Origin: JBBQXK01 sp038209775
GTDB lineage: Bacteria > Pseudomonadota > Alphaproteobacteria > Rhodobacterales > Rhodobacteraceae
Length of the DNA: 29,066 nucleotides
Direction of reading: 5' to 3'
NCBI GenBank assembly: GCA_038209775.1
Contig: JBBQXK010000047.1
Span: 1 to 29,066, forward strand
In this document: positions 8,273 through 15,072 of the stretch, piece by piece
How positions within the stretch are numbered: the stretch's first letter is position 1
Layout of the letters: each line of letters begins with the position of its first letter
Translations under genes and position numbers: made by a program
The notes under the pieces: generated by a model
What the model was told of the DNA's origin: nothing
Databases searched by the model: none
Seen by the model: the letters and a program-made list of their open reading frames with translations, nothing else

Positions 8273-9847
8273 TCAGGCGTGATAGGACACCGTTCGCGTA
8301 TCATCCCCCGGCGCAGTCTTCTGCCGCCGCACGATCAGCCGGTTCAGCGCGTTGACATAGGCCTTGACGCTGGCCACCACCGTATCGGTATCCGCCGATT
8401 GCCCGGTCACGATGCGCCCGTCCTCTTCCAGCCGCACCGAAACCGTGGCCTGCGCGTCGGTGCCTTCGGTCACCGCATGCACCTGATAAAGCTGCAGCGT
8501 CGCGTGGTGGGGCCACAGCATCTTGACGCAGGTAAAGGCCGCGTCAACCGGGCCGTCGCCGGTGGCCTCGATGTGGTGGTCGACCCCGTCGATGGACAGC
8601 ACCATGTCGGCCTCTTGCGGCCCCTCGGTGCCGCAGACGACGCGCAGTTTGCGCAACACCAGCGTGTCATGGGCATCCAGCGTCGCCTCGTCTGCCACAA
8701 GCGCGATCAGGTCGTCGTCGTAGATTTCCTTCTTGCGGTCGGCCAGCGCCTTGAACCGCACAAAGACGTCGTTCAACTGATTGTCGCCCAGATCGAACCC
8801 CAGATCGTGCAGCTTGGCACGCAGGGCGGCGCGGCCCGACAGCTTGCCCATGGTCAGGTTCTTCTGCGTCAGGCCGATATCCTCGGGGCGCATGATTTCA
8901 AAGGTTTCGACGTTTTTCAGCACGCCGTCCTGATGGATGCCGGATTCGTGCAGAAACGCGTTTTTGCCGACGATGGCCTTGTTGAACTGCACAGGAAAGC
9001 CTGCGACCGAGGCCACGCGGCGCGACAGGTTCATGATGCGCGTCGTGTCGATGCGGGTCTGGTAGGGCAGGATGTCGTTCCTGACCTTCATCGCCATCAC
9101 CACTTCCTCAAGTGCCGTATTGCCCGCGCGTTCGCCCAGGCCGTTGATCGTGCATTCGATCTGCCGCGCGCCGGCCTCAACCGCCGCCAGCGCGTTGGCG
9201 GTCGCCATGCCAAGGTCGTTGTGGCAATGCGTGGCAAAGATCACCGTATCTGCCCCCGGCACGCGGGCCAGCAGCATCGCGATCAACGCGGCACTTTCGC
9301 GCGGTGCGGTGTAGCCGACGGTATCTGGGATGTTGATGGTCGTCGCACCGGCCTTGATCGCGATTTCCACCACCCGGCAGAGATAGTCGTGTTCGGTCCG
9401 TGTGGCGTCCATCGGCGACCATTGCACGTTGTCGCACAGGTTGCGCGCGTGGGTCACGGTCTGGTGGATGCGCTCGGCCATCTGGTCCATGTCGAGATTG
9501 GGGATGGCGCGGTGCAGGGGCGAGGTGCCGATGAAGGTGTGGATGCGAGGTGATTTCGCGTGGCGCACGGCCTCCCAGCAGCGGTCGATGTCGCGGATGT
9601 TGGCGCGGGCGAGGCCGCAGATGGTGGCGTCTTTGGCGCGACGGGCAATCTCGGATACCGCCTGAAAGTCACCTTCGGACGCGATGGGGAACCCGGCCTC
9701 GATGATATCGACGCCCATCTCGTCCAGAAGCCCCGCGATTTCCAGCTTTTCGTCATGGGTCATGGTGGCGCCGGGCGATTGTTCGCCATCGCGCAGGGTG
9801 GTGTCAAAGATCACCACGCGCGCCTGCGCTGCGGTCTTGTCGGTCAT
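8273..9847 (-). CDS. leuA: 2-isopropylmalate synthase
   Basis: LeuA condenses acetyl-CoA with 2-ketoisovalerate, the first committed step of leucine synthesis, in the cytoplasm. The 524-residue protein has the DRE-TIM barrel entry motif DTTLRDGEQSPGATM at residues 15-29, the metal-binding THCHNDLGMATANAL near residue 210, and NGLGERAGN thereafter. The C-terminal about 130 residues form the LeuA dimer or allosteric leucine-binding domain. The ATG at 9847 has AGGAA upstream and gives the normal N-terminus. An in-frame GTG at 9928 would add 27 residues across the leader hairpins and is judged non-coding. A leucine-rich leader ORF lies 83 bases upstream, so expression is probably leucine-responsive. 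Confidence 0.96.
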   Translation of the reverse strand: MTDKTAAQARVVIFDTTLRDGEQSPGATMTHDEKLEIAGLLDEMGVDIIEAGFPIASEGDFQAVSEIARRAKDATICGLARANIRDIDRCWEAVRHAKSPRIHTFIGTSPLHRAIPNLDMDQMAERIHQTVTHARNLCDNVQWSPMDATRTEHDYLCRVVEIAIKAGATTINIPDTVGYTAPRESAALIAMLLARVPGADTVIFATHCHNDLGMATANALAAVEAGARQIECTINGLGERAGNTALEEVVMAMKVRNDILPYQTRIDTTRIMNLSRRVASVAGFPVQFNKAIVGKNAFLHESGIHQDGVLKNVETFEIMRPEDIGLTQKNLTMGKLSGRAALRAKLHDLGFDLGDNQLNDVFVRFKALADRKKEIYDDDLIALVADEATLDAHDTLVLRKLRVVCGTEGPQEADMVLSIDGVDHHIEATGDGPVDAAFTCVKMLWPHHATLQLYQVHAVTEGTDAQATVSVRLEEDGRIVTGQSADTDTVVASVKAYVNALNRLIVRRQKTAPGDDTRTVSYHA

Positions 9848-9886
9848 GATGGGGGTTCCTGTCTGGCCTTCGGCATCTGTCGTCTT

Positions 9887-9932
9887 CCGGGCGCTTGTCA
9901 CCATCCGAGCGTTCGCGCCCGGGGGCACGCTC
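9887..9932 (-). promoter_or_regulatory. leuA leader RNA: two overlapping stems, alternative pairing or pseudoknot
   Basis: In transcription order (minus strand) there are four segments: GAGCGU (9932-9927), CCGGGCGC (9922-9915), ACGCUC (9912-9907) and GCGCCCGG (9894-9887). The first pairs perfectly with the third (6 bp) and the second with the fourth (8 bp). They interleave, so they are either mutually exclusive or form an H-type pseudoknot. The first segment overlaps the leader-peptide stop codon, so a ribosome finishing the leader would block it, whereas one stalled at the leucine codons would leave it free. No U-run follows, so the outcome need not be intrinsic termination. Confidence 0.6.
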
Positions 9933-10035
9933 AGAGAAGGCTGAGAAGCAGAAGAATAAGGCCGATCAGCGGCACAACCGCATGGGCGGCCTGCACGGCA
10001 TGGTTCGGCTGGGACAGGGCGCGGGTGCGTGTCAT
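9931..10035 (-). CDS. Putative leucine leader peptide upstream of leuA (leuL-like)
   Basis: This is a 34-codon ORF, too short for ordinary gene calling, encoding MTRTRALSQPNHAVQ, then AAHAVVPL and finally IGLILLLLSLL. Eight of the last 12 residues are leucine, encoded mostly by CTT and CTC, although CTG dominates the surrounding genes. The ORF ends 83 bases before leuA, and interleaved stems lie between it and leuA. Leucine-codon runs in short ORFs before leu genes are the hallmark of ribosome-mediated attenuation in proteobacteria. No Shine-Dalgarno is visible; instead a TATAGT box ends 7 bases before the ATG, suggesting a leaderless mRNA like the Sinorhizobium trpL leader. The alternative is a tiny membrane protein, because the C-terminal half would also span a bilayer. 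Confidence 0.72.
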   Translation of the reverse strand: MTRTRALSQPNHAVQAAHAVVPLIGLILLLLSLL

Positions 10036-10042
10036 AAATTTG

Positions 10043-10048
10043 ACTATA
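10043..10048 (-). promoter_or_regulatory. Candidate -10 box for the leuA leader transcript
   Basis: TATAGT on the minus strand is separated from the leader ATG by the 7 bases CAAATTT, which puts the expected start of transcription at or beside the A of the ATG. The matching -35 position (CTTCCC with a 17-base spacer) is poor, so this rests on the -10 box and on context. Confidence 0.45.
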
Positions 10049-10090
10049 CGCGGGGTTTCGGAAAAGGGAAGCCGGAAAAATGTTGTGCCT

Positions 10091-10137
10091 GCGGGGGGTG
10101 AAGAAGCCTCCGGCGGGGATACTTGGGCAAAAGTGAA
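10091..10137 (+). repeat. Dispersed hairpin repeat, degenerate copy C
   Basis: This stretch contains GCGGGGGGT (10091-10099), the same 9-base arm found in copies A and B, and a tail GGGGATACTTGGGCAAAAG (10115-10133) resembling the GGGATATTTGGGGACAGAAA tail of copy B. The second hairpin arm is not conserved. It lies in the non-coding spacer between the leuA leader and the SDR gene. The rest of 10036-10190 holds only the leader promoter and the SDR ribosome site. Confidence 0.5.
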
Positions 10138-10190
10138 ATGGAAAGGGGGGTGGGTCGTTCTAGGTAGGGGTCACGGACAGGGGAGTGGCG

Positions 10191-10853
10191 ATGGAACGGG
10201 CGTTGGTGGTGGGGGCGTCGGGCGGGATCGGGGCGGCGGTTGTGGCGGCACTGGCCGCGCGGGGGGTTGCGGTCACGGGGCTGTCGCGGCGGGACGGGCT
10301 GGATGTGACGGACGAGCCTTCGGTCGCAGCGGCGCTGGGGGCGCTGGAGGGGGCGTTCGATCTGGTGTTCGTGGCGACGGGGGCGCTGGCGCCGCCGGGG
10401 CGTGGCCCGGAAAAGTCGCTGCGGGGGGTGGACCCGGCGCAGGTGGCGGCGCAGTTCGCGCTGAATGCGACGGGGCCGGTTCTGGTCTTGAAACATGCGC
10501 TGCGGCTGATGCCGCGTGACAGGCGGGCAGTGTTCGTCGCCCTGTCGGCGCGGGTGGGGTCGATCGGGGACAACGGGCTGGGGGGGTGGTATTCCTATCG
10601 CGCGTCCAAGGCCGCACTGAACCAGATGCTGCACACGGCGGCCATCGAGGTGGCGCGCAGTCATGGTCTGACGGTTGTGGTGACGATGCATCCGGGCACG
10701 GTCGATACCGGGTTCGGGGCCGCGTTCCATGCGGGCCGCGCCACGATTACGCCGAGTGAGGCGGCAAAGTTGATGCTGGACACCATCGCGGGGCTGACGG
10801 CGGCCGACAGCGGCGGGTTTTTCGATAACGCAGGCGTGCGCATCCCGTGGTAG
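10191..10853 (+). CDS. SDR family protein of the C-factor (CsgA-like) type
   Basis: This 220-residue short-chain dehydrogenase-like protein has GASGGIG (8-14) as its nucleotide-binding loop, a serine in FVALSARVGS and YRASKAAL as the YxxxK motif. The short length, the GDNGLGGWYSYRASKAALN segment and the HPGTVDTGF segment are typical of the C-factor-like branch often found next to cryptochrome/photolyase genes in proteobacteria. The ATG at 10191 follows GGGGAG at normal spacing; a GTG two codons earlier is less likely. Its last 7 bases overlap the start of the photolyase gene, so the two are translationally coupled and presumably work together. The substrate is unknown. Confidence 0.85.
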   Translation: MERALVVGASGGIGAAVVAALAARGVAVTGLSRRDGLDVTDEPSVAAALGALEGAFDLVFVATGALAPPGRGPEKSLRGVDPAQVAAQFALNATGPVLVLKHALRLMPRDRRAVFVALSARVGSIGDNGLGGWYSYRASKAALNQMLHTAAIEVARSHGLTVVVTMHPGTVDTGFGAAFHAGRATITPSEAAKLMLDTIAGLTAADSGGFFDNAGVRIPW

Positions 10854-12379
10854 CGCCCCGATTGATCCTTGTGCTGGGTGACCAGCTGTCGTCCGGCAAC
10901 GCTGCGCTGGCCGCAGGCGACCCCGCCCGCGATGTCGTGGTGATGGCCGAGGTGATGGGTGAGGGCACCCATGTGCCGCACCATCCGCAGAAGATCGCCC
11001 TGTTCCTGACCGCGATGCGCAAGTTTGCCGAAGGCTTGCGCGGCGCGGGCTGGCGCGTGCTGTATTCCGCGCTGGATGATCCGGCGAACAGCCAGACGCT
11101 GGCGGGGGAGTTGCTGCGCAGGGCTGGCGAGGTTGGTGCGTCCGAGGTGATTGCCACGCGACCGGGGGCCTGGCGGGTGATCGGGATGCTGGACGATCTG
11201 CCGTTGCATGTGACGCAAATGGCTGACGACAGGTTCCTGTGCCCGCAGGACTGGTTCGACCGTTGGGCCAGTGGCCGCAAAGTCATGCGGATGGAGCATT
11301 TCTATCGCGAGATGCGGCGGATGACGGGGTTCCTGATGGACGGCGATGCGCCGGCCGGGGGCCAGTGGAACTATGACCACGACAACCGCAAGCCCGCAAA
11401 GCCCGACCTTCTGCGCGCAAGGCCGCCGCGTTTTGTGCCCGATGCGGTCACCGAGGCGGTGCTGCATCTGGTCGAGGCCCGGTTCCCCAACCACTTTGGC
11501 ACCCTGCGCCCCTTTGGCTGGGCGACTGACCGGGCAGGGGCGCTTGTGGCGCTGGACCATTTCATCACCCATGCGCTGCCACGTTTCGGGGATGAACAGG
11601 ACGCGATGCTGCGCGATGACCCGGTGCTGAGCCATTCGCTGCTGTCGCCGTACATCAACCTCGGCCTTTTGTCCCCGCGTGAGGTGTGTGACCGGGCCGA
11701 GGGTGCCTATCGCGCGGGCCACATCCCCATTGCCGCCGCCGAGGGGTTCATCCGCCAGATCATCGGCTGGCGTGAATTCATGCGCGGCATCTACATGCAT
11801 CAGGGGCCTGAGTATGAACGGGTGAATGCCCTTGGCCACAGCCGCGCGCTGCCTGCCGTTTACTGGGGAGCGCCGACGCGGATGGCCTGCATGGCGGCGG
11901 CTGTGGGGCAGACGCAGCGGCTGGCCTATGCGCATCATATCCAGCGGCTGATGGTGACGGGGAATTTTGCACTGCTGGCGGGGGTCGACCCGGCGCAGGT
12001 GCATGAATGGTATCTGTCGGTCTATGTCGATGCCATCGAATGGGTCGAGGTGCCGAACACGCTGGGGATGAGCCAGTTTGCCGATGGCGGGGTGGTGGGA
12101 TCAAAGCCCTATGTCAGTTCAGGGGCCTATATCGACCGGATGTCCGATTACTGCAAGGATTGCGCCTACAAGGTCAAGCAAAGGACCGGGCCTGATGCCT
12201 GTCCGTACAACCCGCTGTACTGGCATTTCCTGACGCGCCACCGCGAACGGTTCGAGGGCAATCCCCGGATGGCGCAGATGTACCGGACATGGGACAAGAT
12301 GGACAGCGGTGTGCGGGCGCAGACGCTTGATGCGGCAGAGGCCGTGCTGGGTCGGCTGGACCGGGGCGAGACGGTCTAA
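10847..12379 (+). CDS. phrB: Iron-sulfur bacterial cryptochrome/(6-4) photolyase (PhrB/CryB type)
   Basis: This 510-residue flavoprotein belongs to the FeS-BCP group, represented by Agrobacterium PhrB, a (6-4) photolyase, and Rhodobacter sphaeroides CryB. The N-terminal alpha/beta domain starts with LILVLGDQLS. The FAD domain includes GWREFMRGIYMHQGPEY. Four cysteines that can ligate a 4Fe-4S cluster are present at 348 (RMACMAA), 436 and 439 (YCKDCAYK) and 452 (DACPYNP), the same spacing as in PhrB with an offset of two. A His-His pair (363-364, YAHHIQRL) matches the (6-4) repair histidines. The start is a GTG overlapping the SDR stop by 7 bases. Its TAA stop shares bases with the aroA stop on the other strand. 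Light repair versus signalling cannot be separated by sequence. Confidence 0.93.
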   Translation: MVAPRLILVLGDQLSSGNAALAAGDPARDVVVMAEVMGEGTHVPHHPQKIALFLTAMRKFAEGLRGAGWRVLYSALDDPANSQTLAGELLRRAGEVGASEVIATRPGAWRVIGMLDDLPLHVTQMADDRFLCPQDWFDRWASGRKVMRMEHFYREMRRMTGFLMDGDAPAGGQWNYDHDNRKPAKPDLLRARPPRFVPDAVTEAVLHLVEARFPNHFGTLRPFGWATDRAGALVALDHFITHALPRFGDEQDAMLRDDPVLSHSLLSPYINLGLLSPREVCDRAEGAYRAGHIPIAAAEGFIRQIIGWREFMRGIYMHQGPEYERVNALGHSRALPAVYWGAPTRMACMAAAVGQTQRLAYAHHIQRLMVTGNFALLAGVDPAQVHEWYLSVYVDAIEWVEVPNTLGMSQFADGGVVGSKPYVSSGAYIDRMSDYCKDCAYKVKQRTGPDACPYNPLYWHFLTRHRERFEGNPRMAQMYRTWDKMDSGVRAQTLDAAEAVLGRLDRGETV

Positions 12380-13743
12380 GCGGATTGCCCGGCGTCTGCG
12401 GTTTGCCGCAGGTCGGCGCCCAGGCTGCGCATCAGGGGCTCGAACACCGGGAACGATGTGGCGATGGGTGAGGCGTCGTCGACTGACACCGGGGCCCGGG
12501 CCGCCATTCCAAGCACGAGGAAACTCATCGCGATGCGGTGGTCGAGGTGGGTGGCGCAGATGGCCCCGCCGGGGACACCGCCAGCCCCCATGCCGTGGAC
12601 GGTCAGTGTATCGGCGTCCTCTTCCACCCGCACGCCGCAGGCGCGCAGGCCCTTTGCCATGGCGTCGATCCGGTCGCTTTCCTTGACGCGCAGTTCCTTG
12701 ACGCCGCGCATCACGGTCACCCCTTCGGCACAGGCGGCGACCACCGACAGGATCGGATATTCGTCGATCATCGACGGTGCCCGGCCCGGTGGCACCTCGA
12801 TGCCGCGCATGGTGCCGGTGAAGCGCACGCGCAGGTCAGCCACGGGTTCGCCGCCTTCCTCACGCGGGTTCTCGAATGCGATGTCGGCCCCCATCTCGAC
12901 CAGCGTCAGGTACAACCCGTTGCGGGTGGTGTTCTGGCTGACACCCGGCACGCGGATATCCGAGCCGGGCACCACAAGGGCCGCGCAGACCGGAAAGGCG
13001 GCACTGGAGGGGTCGCGGGGGACCGCCACGCTTTGGGGGCGAAGTTCGGGCTGGCCGGTGAGGGTGATGACATGCCCCTCGGCAGTATGCTCGACGTGGA
13101 CCTCTGCGCCGAAGCCCGCCAGCATGCGTTCGGAATGGTCGCGGGTCGGTTCACGCTCGATCACCACGGTCTGGCCGGGGGCGTTGAGGCCGGCGAGCAG
13201 GATCGCTGATTTCACCTGTGCACTGGCCACCGGCAGGGCATAGCGGACCGGCAGGGGGTTCGTCGCCCCCACCACCGTCATCGGCAACCGCCCGCCTTGC
13301 CGACCATATGCCCGCGTGCCGAACAGAGACAGGGGGTCGGTCACCCGGCCCATCGGGCGCTTGCGCAAGGACGCATCGCCGGTGAAGGTGGCGGTCATCG
13401 GCGTGGTCGCCATGGTGCCCATGATCAGCCGCACGCCGGTGCCCGAATTGCCGCAGTCGATCACGTCCGCCGGTTCGCGAAAGCCGCCCACGCCCACGCC
13501 CTGCACGCTCCACGCCCCCGGCCCGGTCTGCGCCACTTCGGCGCCAAAGGCGCGCATGGCGGCAGCGGTGTCGAGCACATCCTGCCCCTCCAGAAGGCCA
13601 GTGATCGTGGTCTCGCCCACGGCCATCGCGCCCAGGATCAGCGCGCGGTGGCTGATCGACTTGTCCCCCGGCACGGCAGCAGTGCCCGTCAGCGGGCCCG
13701 AGGGATGGGCGGTCATCGGTTTGGGTGAGGCGTGGCCGGACAT
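12376..13743 (-). CDS. aroA: 3-phosphoshikimate 1-carboxyvinyltransferase (EPSP synthase)
   Basis: AroA transfers the enolpyruvyl group of PEP to shikimate 3-phosphate in chorismate synthesis. The 455-residue protein has PGDKSISHR (25-33), the PEP loop CGNSGTGVR (97-105), SAQVKSA, RDHSERM, and the late RAPSMIDEYP and ELRVKESDR motifs. Overall it resembles the class II Agrobacterium CP4 enzyme rather than the enterobacterial type. At the position of CP4 Ala100, which gives glyphosate insensitivity there, this protein has Gly101. The ATG at 13743 follows AGGAG; the open frame extends further upstream without a ribosome site. It lies 83 bases after trmB on the same strand. Its TAG stop overlaps the convergent photolyase stop. 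Confidence 0.96.
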   Translation of the reverse strand: MSGHASPKPMTAHPSGPLTGTAAVPGDKSISHRALILGAMAVGETTITGLLEGQDVLDTAAAMRAFGAEVAQTGPGAWSVQGVGVGGFREPADVIDCGNSGTGVRLIMGTMATTPMTATFTGDASLRKRPMGRVTDPLSLFGTRAYGRQGGRLPMTVVGATNPLPVRYALPVASAQVKSAILLAGLNAPGQTVVIEREPTRDHSERMLAGFGAEVHVEHTAEGHVITLTGQPELRPQSVAVPRDPSSAAFPVCAALVVPGSDIRVPGVSQNTTRNGLYLTLVEMGADIAFENPREEGGEPVADLRVRFTGTMRGIEVPPGRAPSMIDEYPILSVVAACAEGVTVMRGVKELRVKESDRIDAMAKGLRACGVRVEEDADTLTVHGMGAGGVPGGAICATHLDHRIAMSFLVLGMAARAPVSVDDASPIATSFPVFEPLMRSLGADLRQTADAGQSA

Positions 13744-13826
13744 CGGATAGGCTCCTGTTTCGCGTGGTGCTGGCTGATAGCGCAAGCGCCGGGCGGGGTC
13801 CACCGGGGTCCACCGGGGGCAGTCGG

Positions 13827-14513
13827 TCAACGGTTGCGGCGGAAGGTCAGGTAGTGGGGGGGGCGGCCTTCGCGCAGCGCCTTTTGCTCATAGCGGGTCG
13901 ATGGCCAGTCGTCCCAGGGGGTGCCGCCCTGATCCAGCAGGGTGAACCCCGCCTGCGGCACCTCTGCCAGCGTCTGGCGCACATAGTCGGGGATGTCGGT
14001 TGCCACGCGAAACGCGGCACCCGGTGCGGTCACGCGGGCAAGGGCGGTCAGATAGCCTTGCGTGACAAAGCGGCGGCGGTGGTGGCGGGTTTTCGGCCAG
14101 GGGTCGGGGTAGTTGAGGAACACGCGGGAAAGGCAGGCATCGGGCAGCACCTCGAACAGATCACGCACGTCGCCGGGGTGCAGGGTGACATTGCCGAGGC
14201 CCGTCGCCCGCAGCTTGCCCAACAGCATCGCGATGCCGTTCACGAACGGCTCGCAGCCGATGATGTGATGGCCGGGGTAACGCGCCGCCATATGCACCAG
14301 ATGCTCGCCCCCGCCAAAGCCGACCTCGAGCCAGAGGGGGAGGCCGCCGAACCGGGCGAGGTCGATGGGGGTGCGGGCCGGGTTGTCGTCGCGCGTCACA
14401 CCGGGAAGGCACAGCGCCGCCAGATCCTCGGCCAGCCAGGATTTCTGGCTGGCGCGCATGGTCTTGCCCCGGATGCGGCCATAGAAATTGCGCTGCTCGG
14501 AGGGCTGATCCAT
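13827..14513 (-). CDS. trmB: tRNA (guanine-N7-)-methyltransferase
   Basis: TrmB uses SAM to methylate N7 of G46 in the tRNA variable loop. The 228-residue protein shows the SAM-binding motif LEVGFGGGEH at 62-71, the acidic GCEPFVNG at about 86-93, and the signature NYPDPWPKTRHHRRRF from residue 134. The C-terminal STRYEQKALREGRPPHYL is also characteristic. It sits downstream of metK and a transporter gene in the same direction, so it may share the SAM/SAH-controlled transcript, although the 117-base spacer could hold its own promoter. Confidence 0.95.
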   Translation of the reverse strand: MDQPSEQRNFYGRIRGKTMRASQKSWLAEDLAALCLPGVTRDDNPARTPIDLARFGGLPLWLEVGFGGGEHLVHMAARYPGHHIIGCEPFVNGIAMLLGKLRATGLGNVTLHPGDVRDLFEVLPDACLSRVFLNYPDPWPKTRHHRRRFVTQGYLTALARVTAPGAAFRVATDIPDYVRQTLAEVPQAGFTLLDQGGTPWDDWPSTRYEQKALREGRPPHYLTFRRNR

Positions 14514-14630
14514 GTCCGGGGCGGGTAACGGGGCGCGGCTCGCCCGTCAAGAGGCGGGCGTCTTGTCGGCAGGATCATCGATGTGCCACCGCCCTGCGAC
14601 ACCGGGCCTGTTCCCACGCCGACCGCGCGA

Positions 14631-15068
14631 TCAACCCCGTTGGATGAGCACAAGGCCCGTGGCCATGGTGGCGATGCCGATGAGGCGCGTCGGGGTCACC
14701 GGGGTGATGCGGGCACCGAACAGGCCGAAATGGTCGATCAGACTGGCGGCGATCATCTGGCCCAAGAGAACGCAGAACACCGCATTCCCCACGCCGAAAC
14801 GCGGTGCGACCCAAGTGATGGTCAACATGTAGAACGCCATGAAGATGCCGCCGGTCAACAGCCACAGCGGCTGGGCGGCGATCTGGGTCAGGGCGCGAAA
14901 CTGGCCTGTTGCGGCCATGATCCCGCCCGCAACAACCAGCGCCACCGAAAGGGCCACGACGCCTGCCGCCAGCGGCGCGCCGATGCGGGCCCCAAGCTGG
15001 GCGCTGATCGCGGCAAGGATCGGCACCCCGACCCCCGCCGCCAGCATCAGGCCCGCATCGCGCACCAT
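14631..15068 (-). CDS. DMT-superfamily transporter of the DUF606/YdcZ type
   Basis: This 145-residue inner-membrane protein has five hydrophobic segments. The Gly-rich first helix continues into AISAQLGARIGAPLAA, followed by WLLTGGIFMAFYMLTITWVAPR and a QMIAASLIDHFGLFG segment, the pattern of the small half-size DUF606 transporters. No substrate is known for the family. The gene begins only 4 bases after the metK stop, so it is almost certainly read with metK and falls under the riboswitch upstream of metK. That context hints at a link to methionine, SAM or a related metabolite, but this is inference. Confidence 0.82.
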   Translation of the reverse strand: MVRDAGLMLAAGVGVPILAAISAQLGARIGAPLAAGVVALSVALVVAGGIMAATGQFRALTQIAAQPLWLLTGGIFMAFYMLTITWVAPRFGVGNAVFCVLLGQMIAASLIDHFGLFGARITPVTPTRLIGIATMATGLVLIQRG

Positions 15069-15072
15069 TGGA

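Noticed and set aside
7970..9553. 527-codon plus-strand open frame antisense to leuA
   Set aside because: It crosses the end of the nuclease-like gene, the repeat and leuA; no domain, no ribosome site, composition of a shadow frame.
9848..9928. N-terminal extension of LeuA from a GTG at 9928
   Set aside because: It would translate across the leader RNA stems, lacks a ribosome site and has no match to the usual LeuA N-terminus.
14541..14560. Small hairpin (CGCCCG/CGGGCG) between trmB and the transporter gene as a terminator
   Set aside because: Six-base stem with an 8-base loop and no T-run in the direction of transcription; too weak to call in this GC content.
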